64,000 nucleotides of DNA. It comes from Gordionus sp. m RMFG-2023 (taxonomy: Eukaryota > Nematomorpha > Gordioida > Chordodea > Parachordodidae). How positions within the stretch are numbered: the stretch's first letter is position 1; each line of letters starts with the position of its first letter. The notes under the pieces are model-generated. The model was given only the letters and a program-made list of their open reading frames with translations. It searched no databases and had not been told where the DNA came from. The position numbers were made by a program, and so were the translations under genes. The stretch is from assembly GCF_954871325.1 (NCBI RefSeq), contig NC_088778.1, positions 434,001-498,000 of the forward strand, given 5' to 3'. Positions 57,379-64,000 of this stretch are shown here, piece by piece.

Positions 57379-60300
57379 TCATTCTTACTCATACACATAT
57401 TTAAATTTTTTTTTAATGAATTTAAATAAAAGATGAGTTAGGTTAATACCCGGAATTATCCGATTATCATTACCGGATATCCTAAAATCATAGTTAATAT
57501 CCGGTAATCGGTAATAAGTGGTATTTGGTACCGAGATAATTTTTGACAAAAATTTTTTTTATATTATTTTTCGCTTACGTTCGCATCTTTGCTTCGAATT
57601 TCGAGGTAAGGAAACGTCCCTATACCCCGCTAGACATTTGCATTTGTAGGTTGAGCCAATCAAAAAACAATACGCATTCGGCCCACAATAATTCAATTTA
57701 TGGTCAGAACAGGGGCTTTCCTCTGATTTTATATATCAAAATATCAAATTATTTGAATAATTTTAAACGAAAAAAATACTTTGAACAGCTGCTACTAAAA
57801 TGGTCCCCTTTTTGCAAAGTTCAGTCCATTTCTCTCAGAGAATATTTATTTGGATTTGGGAAGCGGAGCTGTACTGGTACTATTTGACCTTTCCTCGATT
57901 TAGCAAAATCCAATGCTTATTGATATAAACAAAATTGTTATATTCCTTTACACTTAGCTATCGTGTATTTATTTTTTAAGAGAACAAATTTATTTTATAT
58001 GAGTCGAACTGATTTTCCTAAGAATTAATCAGCATAGCGCTGAAAAATGTACTCTGATGTTAGGAATGAGCATTTCATCTAATTAAAACACAAGTTTATA
58101 TTTGTATCGGCATCTTTGACACGGAAAATAATTTGGAACACCTTAAAGTCCAACTCATTAGATATTTTTCCTTAAGAATAATTCCCTAATCGAACCTTCA
58201 GCCTCAATCATGGCATCTTTGAAACGTAAAGATTGGAACATCGGTTCCTGGGGGATTATGGCGTTCTGAATAGATCTTTTGATGTAGTTAGCTGATACGT
58301 TGCCTTGAGGTTTAAGTACGAAGCGAGTTTCGGCTATTATGCTGCCCGGTAGAAAATTGAAGACCGCAATATCTAGTATGCATTCGTTAAGATCAGAATC
58401 TTGACTAACAAAGTACCAAAACTAAACATTTGTTTGTTTTTTTTTCAAAATATATATAACCCTAATTAGAATGGTGCTTTACATCCGTTTTTTATACATT
58501 GGAATTTGTCAGAGTTGTTAAAAGATACTTTTTAAAATGGATCTTGATACAGATACATCGTTTAAAATAATATCTAGATACAGATATTTTAATCAAAAAT
58601 CTACCTAGATACAGATACCACATTTTATCTAGATACTTTAACAACTCCGGAATTTGAGTTACAGCTGTAATTTGGAATAGAAAATCTTAAGAAAAAGAAG
58701 CCATTATTTTAATATCCATGCTATACTATGTGAAAACAAAAAAAATTTTTTTAATTTACTCTAATTCTATCCGTTTTTATTTAAATTTCAATTTGATGTT
58801 GAACACTTTCCAACAACTTAAATCAATAATTTTTAAAATAAATTTGTCAAGATTCGCTATCTTCAGTAAGTGTTGTTAAATTGAATTTAGCCTCTAAGTT
58901 AAGTCTCAACTTGAAGATCGATTAGAATATTATTGGATAAACACGTAACTATGCTTGTTTTACAGTTGACTAAAGTTAGGAAATTTAATAACACTAGCAA
59001 AATCTAATATAAATTTTATCAAGTTTTTAAAGTTTAATGGCAAAATTGTCTGAAATTTATAGGGTAGGTGTATGATGGGAATTTTCCTGTAAAAATCAGA
59101 ATTTTTTTAAATTTACAAACCGCCACCAAAAAATGATTTTAAAGTTGAAAAAAAAGGAAGAAAATAGACATATGACGCTAACATTTATAAAATAAATTTG
59201 AATCAAAATAAAATGGCGTTTATAATATATACAGCATTGAATTTTCAATGCTAAAATTTGTAAATTTTATAAATTCTTAGAAAATCTGAAACAATTTTTT
59301 CCAATCGAAACGTTTAGAGTATGCCATCAACTATTCCGAGCACGAAATTAACTGATATTATTTGAGATTTACTGCTTCTAGTAAGCTATTTTGCAGGTAT
59401 TGAAACGATGGGCTGTAAATATTCTCCAGTCCAGGAACGTAAACCAAGAACAAATGAATCCGCACCCTCACCGTTAGGACATCAGCTACGATATAAAATT
59501 TATTATATATAAGTTATATTTCAAAAATATTTATACTATATAGTAAAGTTTATCATGTATATATACACACTTATATTTCAAAAATATTTATACTATATAG
59601 TTAAATAAATTTTTAATGTTGTTAAAACGGGCCCGTTTTGAACCTATTTTTAAAAACGGCCGAGTCAATAATTCAACCAGAAAACAATTTGTGTAAGCAT
59701 TGAAATTCCGCTGATAGATGTCTAAACTCTCGCTGCTATCTATTTGGCCCAAATCTTCAGGCTGGCGTGATATTTTTGTGTTGTAAAATATCGGAGTTAA
59801 CCATTTCTAAAAAATAGGCTAAAATCTGACCGCTTAACAACGCTGTTATAGGCTGAAACTGACCGTTGCTTCCCTTCACATCCTATTTTTTCTTTTACCA
59901 AAAATGGCCAAACAAACTTATAATAGGTAGAGTAATTAAGTGATGTTTCGCCTGAATATTATCCATTTTTATTGTCAAAATTATGATTTTTTTTTCACTA
60001 AAGAAAATTTGTGAGTAATAAAAAAAATCTCGGAAAATCTTCAATTCCTTTCTTTATAACCGAAAAATTATAAAAGAGAAGAGAAGAGAAGAGAAGAGAA
60101 GAGAAGAGAAGAGAAGAGAAGAGAAGAGAAGAGAAGAGAAGAGAAGAGAAGAGAAGAGAAGAGAAGAGAGAGAAGAGAAGAGAAGAGAAGAGAAGAGAAG
60201 AGAAGAGAAGAGAAGAGAAGAGAAGAGAAGAGAAGAGAAGAGAAGAGAAGAGAAGAGAAGAGAAGAGAAGAGAAGAGAAGAGAAGTATGTGCATAGCTTA

Positions 60301-63300
60301 GAGAAGTCAAGAAAAGCTTTTTAAAAATTTTTCTCTTAAAATAATATTTTTTATAAATCATTTTGAATTACCCATTTCCAATCCCTTTGAAAATAAATTT
60401 AATTTAAAAAAAATATATATGTACAAAATGAAGAAAACCCCTAAAAAGACATAGGTTGAACAAATTTTCTAAAAATAAATGTATTCGAATATAAAGATAC
60501 AGATACAGATACACTTGGAAAAAAAAGAGATTCCAAAATTTTCTTCCAGTTAATAAAATTTTTATAAAGATTATACATTTGCCAGCAGCCTATCATAATA
60601 ATTCGCAAAAATATCATTTATTAGTTTTTACAGAGTATATTTAAAATAACACATATTTAATAAGCATTATTTGAATAAATAAAGTGAAATCATACACAAA
60701 ATTAATTGTATAACATATAATAAAATGAGGCAAAGAACATTCCTGTTTAACTCAGGTTAAACAGATTTTAAACTAGGAACACTCTTAGAAAGTGTGGCAT
60801 ATAGGTCAACATATGGTAATTGCTAAACGACGCCTGATTTTTTTAAATATATCATATCGATGGAATCACGTGGTGGAATCCTATCTACTATATAAAATTC
60901 GCAGAAAAAAAAATAGGACATTTGCTGGGATTCGACTCCCAAAACTACCAGATTGAAATTCACGCATTCAGCCGACTAAGTCACAGGCGCTCTTCCAAAA
61001 TGGCTATATTTTTGTTGTAAATAAAAAAATCGGTTATCTCGATCGTATCTCATATTTGATTGGTTCGAATATCACGTCACATGATATTTAAACATTAACC
61101 CCCACCATCTTTTGATTTATTTTTTGTGCATTTAGATAAATATGATTCGTTATTCATATTTTTATTTTCGGTTTCAAATATAAAACAAAGATATGACATC
61201 CTTTACTTTGATATAAATAGTCAACTTACAGTTGAAGAAGTTATATAGCCGACTAAACAATAGATTGTTTAGAAATAAGACGATCCACCAGGAAACTAGA
61301 AATATTTATTATAATTAGGCTTTTCAAATAGATTATCATTAGATCTATGCCTATGTGTAGCTTATAATGTAGACACTTTTATTTATTTTTTGCTATATAT
61401 AATATATAAAATATCTGGTGAACAGACTTAGGTATGGGCACACAATTAGAAAGCCTATTAATCTATATAGGAAATAAGGTTGATTGGAAGTGATGGGCAA
61501 ATGTTAAATAGGAAGGCCAAAACATTAATGGGCCATTAAGTTAGGTCCAATACGAAGGAAGTATAAATTAGATATATAAGAGATAGCACGTATAACATAC
61601 AGTGGAGGGAGATATTGAAAGGAGCCTACCACCAGAAAAAGGTGAAAAGCTAAAAGGATATACCATATATCTATTAAAATTCCTTACATATGCATGTTTG
61701 AGTAATAGGGTTTCGAAAATAGCCTGGCAAACATTCGCACACTGTAATTTTGTGGTTGTAAACGCATCTTTCTCCGTCGGAACAACTTTCTTCAGTTAGG
61801 GGATCGCATTCAGAATAATCTTCTAAATATAGAGGAGAGGGAGGAAAGGGTGGGGTGAGATGGGATGGTAAGATTAATGTTATAAATCTAATGTAAAATA
61901 TGATTTTTTGAATATAGTAATATAGTTGTTATGGAATGTTGTGTAATATTTTAGTTGTCATTTCATGTGATAATTATTTAAGGAAGTTTAGAACTTTTAC
62001 CAAGAAATTCAAAAAAACCCATTTATAGCATTGGATATCAATATAATATTAACCATAATTCTAAGTCTAACCCATACACTATATATACATATACACCGCT
62101 ACTTATAAATTAATTCAGCGGAAAAAAAATTACTAGGGTTCAACTATTTTTATTTTAATTTTATATATTAAACTTTGACATGAATTAGTGTCGACATCCA
62201 GATAGTACCCGTGTCTACAGGCGCATACGCCTCGTCCATTGATGATAATGCATTTTTCCTTGGCGTATCTCTTGCAGCCTCTTTGAGAATGGACGTCACA
62301 TTGATCCCCTTGCATAACTAAGCATATCACCAACATGTTTATATAAATATAACGGATAGATTAACGTGGTGTAATAATATCCGCGAGAAATATTCTAAAT
62401 AATATAACCACCTTATATAAAGTGTTAACAAATGAGTGAAGATTATTATTATCGAGTAGAAAACGTCAAAACATTAGGTATACAATCTTTTATTTTCCGC
62501 GTTTGACCCTCTTCAAGGTTACTAATATAAACGCGACGCGCCTCTGAGTCCGACCTAATTCCCTGCTCCCATCCTACCCCACCCTCCTTTCCCCCCCCTC
62601 CACTAACTCCTCTAAATTTAGGAAAAGAAGCATGGAAGTCGCCAGCCTTTACAATCTCATATGGTTTTTTTTGGAAAATTTTATGTTAATCTTCAGGGAG
62701 ATCTTTAAATTTTTTTTTGAGGTCCAGAGATCCATATGACTCCCTCCACCACCCAACCCATCTGATGGCTCTACTTACGAAAAGTAGAAATCTAGCATTA
62801 GAATTAGCAAATAAAATCCCAAACTAAATAAGTGAGAGCAAATCCGTATTGCCTAGTGCATCACCCTAAAAGCTGCGTGAGCACTTAAGCGTTTTTGATT
62901 TGTCCAATCAAAATTTAGAGAATCCGCCGAGTTGGCTTAACCGCGATTAAGGTCTAGTAGTAGACTCGTTTTTACGACTCAGGTTCGAAACATGAGATGC
63001 GACTTGAGTCCCACCCCACCGACACGTGTTATAAGTGCCTGCCTGCATATGGATCAAGAGTTAACTTGATGAAAAGATCTATATATATATAATACTTTGA
63101 CAATATCCTTTAAAAAAATTCCTGGTGTATCCGGGAGAACAGATGCAAATAGCGCCCATTCCTTGTGGTTGACAAACCTCGTTAAAACCGCAGCCACTAT
63201 TTATATGAGGATTGCAACTACCCATGACTGTAAATTATAAAAATGGTTTTATAAAAATTTTGTATATGTTTAAAGGACAGGGGTAGGTCTGCTCCATATA

Positions 63301-63746
63301 TGAAGGATAACTCTCTAACCAATTTTTTAGATAATCACTATAGTTATAATTAGGTTATCTATAATACTTATAAATAGTGTTGTTAAATGGTTAGAATTTT
63401 AGAAACGGCTAAACCCTCAGAATTTTGTCAATAGATATCCCAATCTTTCTACTTTTTGTAAGCCAAACCTAAAAGATACCGCTATAGTAGCTAGCTAAAG
63501 TATCAGGTTAGCCATTTTTTTTTTTAAAAAATATAGGAAGCCGTTTAAAAACTCTTCGAAAATTATTCTTAATTTATATATATAGTTATATATATATATA
63601 TATATATATACCTTGGCATTCTCTGGTTATGACATTTTTTATGTAAGGAGGTTGACACACACAGGCGCTCTTATCGTGAGTCATGATGCATACCTCTTCA
63701 GGACCGCATCCGGTGTTCAATTCGATATCGCACTCACCCGAAAATT
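52716..63746 (-). CDS. Gene B: tandem paralogue of gene A (3' part, whole visible span)
   Basis: Twelve minus-strand exons equivalent to gene A exons 6-17: four EGFs, SEA, two EGFs, transmembrane exon and two tail exons. All junction phases match gene A, and nine exons have identical lengths. Exon 12 is 3 bp shorter and the two tail exons are shorter. The 5' part lies beyond the window. The repeat exon seen in gene A is therefore untested in B. Confidence 0.85.
53475..53625 (-). CDS. Gene B juxtamembrane exon
   Basis: Codes YLKEKQRILNKKDISDESRD, then LSLTSGKQNLVESMLYVGLI. The donor ATA|GTAAAA is identical to gene A. 151 bp against 220 bp in gene A, a 23-codon difference inside the exon. The exact acceptor (GGAG) was chosen to match gene A. 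Confidence 0.75.
54370..54475. repeat. GC-rich CCCGGG repeat fragment
   Basis: Starts GAGGTCTATATAAGGGC and contains ACCCGGGTTTGA and CCGGGCCGGGTTGTCGGG. Likely a fragment of the GC-rich MITE family. Confidence 0.45.
54619..54727 (-). CDS. Gene B transmembrane exon
   Basis: Hydrophobic run ILVTLTVSVILFIIFALIMV followed by TKKNSDKYQRGKDHI. Phase 1 in, phase 2 out (AA|GTCTCT), 109 bp as in gene A. Confidence 0.85.
55879..55925 (-). CDS. Gene B: end of the last EGF
   Basis: 47-bp exon coding CHFGYYGKRCHVNGI. Acceptor AATTTAG, donor C|GTAATT, phases 2 and 1. Confidence 0.85.
56025..56362. mobile_element. hAT-like MITE with CCCGGGTCTGG tandem units
   Basis: The ends ATAGACCTTGCATG and (complement) ATAGAGGTATGCAT are inverted-repeat-like. 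The interior has about four 36-bp units with GGGTCTAATACCCGGGTCTG. No target duplication is clear. Confidence 0.65.
56745..56855. mobile_element. TATCTAGAT-family MITE, left-truncated
   Basis: Shares AAAAATGTGGTA-CTGTATCTGTATCTAGATAG and CTTTTGACAACACAG-like ends with the 31624-31799 element. The left terminus is missing. Confidence 0.6.
57042..57111 (-). CDS. Gene B: first part of the last EGF
   Basis: Codes VCLDEHCAYNGKCYWEGQ then SKACG. Acceptor TTAAAAG, donor GG|GTTATT (phase 2), 70 bp. Confidence 0.8.
57316..57381 (+). repeat. CTTT microsatellite
   Basis: About 16 TTTC units in a gene B intron. Confidence 0.9.
57579..57722 (-). CDS. Gene B: EGF following SEA
   Basis: Codes EESPCSDHKLNYCGPNAYCF, then YKCKCLAGYRDVS and RCE. 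Acceptor AAAATCAG, donor C|GTAAGC, phase 1 at both ends. One codon shorter than gene A. Confidence 0.85.
58196..58421 (-). CDS. Gene B: second half of SEA
   Basis: Codes FWYFVSQDSDLNECILDI, then FLPGSIIAETRFVLKP, NVSANYIKRSIQNAI and FQSLRFKDAMIEAE. The PGSIIAE cleavage-type motif and the NVS sequon are conserved with gene A. Phases 0 and 1, 226 bp. Confidence 0.85.
58509..58648. mobile_element. 140-bp hAT-like MITE, TATCTAGAT family
   Basis: The left end contains CAGAGTTGTTAAAAGATAC and the right end is its near-complement. An exact 8-bp duplication GGAATTTG lies at 58501-58508 and 58649-58656. It sits in the intron that splits the gene B SEA domain. Gene A lacks it there. Confidence 0.85.
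58868..59000. mobile_element. Small inverted-repeat element
   Basis: AAGTGTTGTTAAATT at the left and its near-complement AATTTAATAACACT at the right. Related ends occur at about 48378 and 63380 (GTGTTGTTAAA). Target duplication not resolved. Confidence 0.5.
59373..59485 (-). CDS. Gene B: first half of SEA
   Basis: Codes DVLTVRVRIHLFLVYVPGLE, then NIYSPSFQYLQNSLLEA. Phases 1 and 0, 113 bp, near-identical to gene A exon 10. Confidence 0.85.
60074..60284 (+). repeat. GAGAA pentanucleotide microsatellite
   Basis: About 42 units of AGAGA/AGAAG type with one phase slip near 60166. Open frames through it are artefacts. Confidence 0.97.
60860..61010 (-). mobile_element. Diverged tRNA-like repeat (SINE-like), minus strand
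   Basis: On the minus strand, TGACTTAGTCGG (A-box-like) and GAGTCGAATCC (B-box-like) are about 40 bases apart. A T-run and then ACCACGTGATTCC follow. The same order (TTTTGGAA, tRNA-like, T-run, ACCACGTGATTCC) occurs in the TIR elements at 1104 and 17985, but their terminal repeats are not seen here. Confidence 0.55.
61688..61822 (-). CDS. Gene B: EGF before SEA
   Basis: Codes YSECDPLTEESCSDGERC, then KITVCECLPGYFRNP and QTC. Acceptor TATTTAG, donor T|GTAAGG, phase 1 at both ends, 135 bp. Confidence 0.85.
62174..62317 (-). CDS. Gene B: EGF
   Basis: Codes MQGDQCDVHSQRGCKRYAKE, then KCIIINGRGVCACRHGYY and SCQ. Acceptor GCTTAG, donor A|GTTTAA, phase 1 at both ends, 144 bp. Confidence 0.85.
63096..63227 (-). 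CDS. Gene B: EGF
   Basis: Codes MGSCNPHINSGCGFNEVCQ, then AICICSPGYTRN and GYCQ. Acceptor TTTACAG, donor A|GTATTA, phase 1 at both ends, 132 bp. Confidence 0.85.
63612..63746 (-). CDS. Gene B: most upstream EGF exon in the window
   Basis: Codes FSGECDIELNTGCGPEEVC, then SACVCQPPYIKN and RECQ. Acceptor AAAAAAG, donor G|GTATAT followed by a TA run, phase 1 at both ends, 135 bp. Confidence 0.8.
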
Positions 63747-63867
63747 CTTTTTTATTTTTTTTTGGTAAATATATAAAATTTTGCCAAAAAAAAATCATTG
63801 AAAAAAGTGTGAAATTTACCTTTTTGTTAATTATGAAAAATTATAGATAAAAAGTTTAATGAGCCTA

Positions 63868-64000
63868 ATTCTATCGGGTTCGGGCCGGGTCGGGTCGGAC
63901 CGGGTCGGCTAAACATTTTTCGGGCCGGGTCGGGCTTGAAAAATTAGGCCAGATGCAACTTCAGAAACGTGGAAAGATCTTGATCAATTTATCAATTTTA
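63868..64000. repeat. GC-rich CGGGTCGGG repeat, cut by window end
   Basis: Repeated GGGCCGGGTCGGG units as in the GC-rich MITEs. The right part may run past the window. Confidence 0.5.

Noticed and set aside
57543-57887. 114-codon plus-strand frame
   Set aside because: Overlaps the gene B EGF exon on the opposite strand and shows no conserved feature.

Overview
The window is AT-rich animal nuclear DNA. It has split genes with GT/AG introns, a rhodopsin-like GPCR cluster, EGF/SEA-module receptors, LINE remnants, many small inverted-repeat DNA transposons, and long A/G-rich microsatellites. Class A GPCRs together with phase-1 EGF and SEA modules indicate a bilaterian metazoan. An invertebrate such as a lophotrochozoan or flatworm is my guess, but the sequence does not settle the species.

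Left third (about 1-21 kb): a tandem cluster of three same-strand, apparently single-exon class A GPCR copies. Copy 1 (4201-5486) is split by a frame change in its third intracellular loop. Copy 2 (9972-11157) is a pseudogene. Copy 3 (19145-20488, 447 codons) looks intact. Copy 2 is a mosaic: its upstream flank and first quarter resemble copy 3, and its remainder and downstream flank resemble copy 1. That is the product expected from unequal crossing-over in a two-gene array. The cluster has also been hit by two LINE fragments (about 6800-7795 minus, 14570-16985 plus), a hAT-like element (about 12596-14480), a 440-bp TATTA satellite just upstream of copy 2, and two near-identical 400-bp elements (1104-1504 and 17985-18384). 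Each of these last two has terminal inverted repeats, a 9-bp target duplication and a tRNA-like core.

Middle (about 21-27 kb): no gene recognised. It holds microsatellites, one GC-rich hAT-like MITE and featureless AT-rich DNA.

Right part (27-64 kb, minus strand): two tandem paralogous genes for single-pass EGF/SEA receptors resembling transmembrane mucins in layout. Gene A (27158 to about 42816) can be read as 17 exons: a large repeat-bearing exon, EGF, SEA, five EGFs, SEA, two EGFs, a transmembrane exon and two cytoplasmic-tail exons. Gene B (52716-63746, continuing past the window end) shows the last 12 equivalent exons. Reading frame and intron phase hold across every junction. Nine of the twelve paired exons have identical lengths. 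Introns differ mainly through transposon and microsatellite insertions. Between the genes (43-52.7 kb) there are repeats and one orphan exon-like island on the plus strand (49184-49307).
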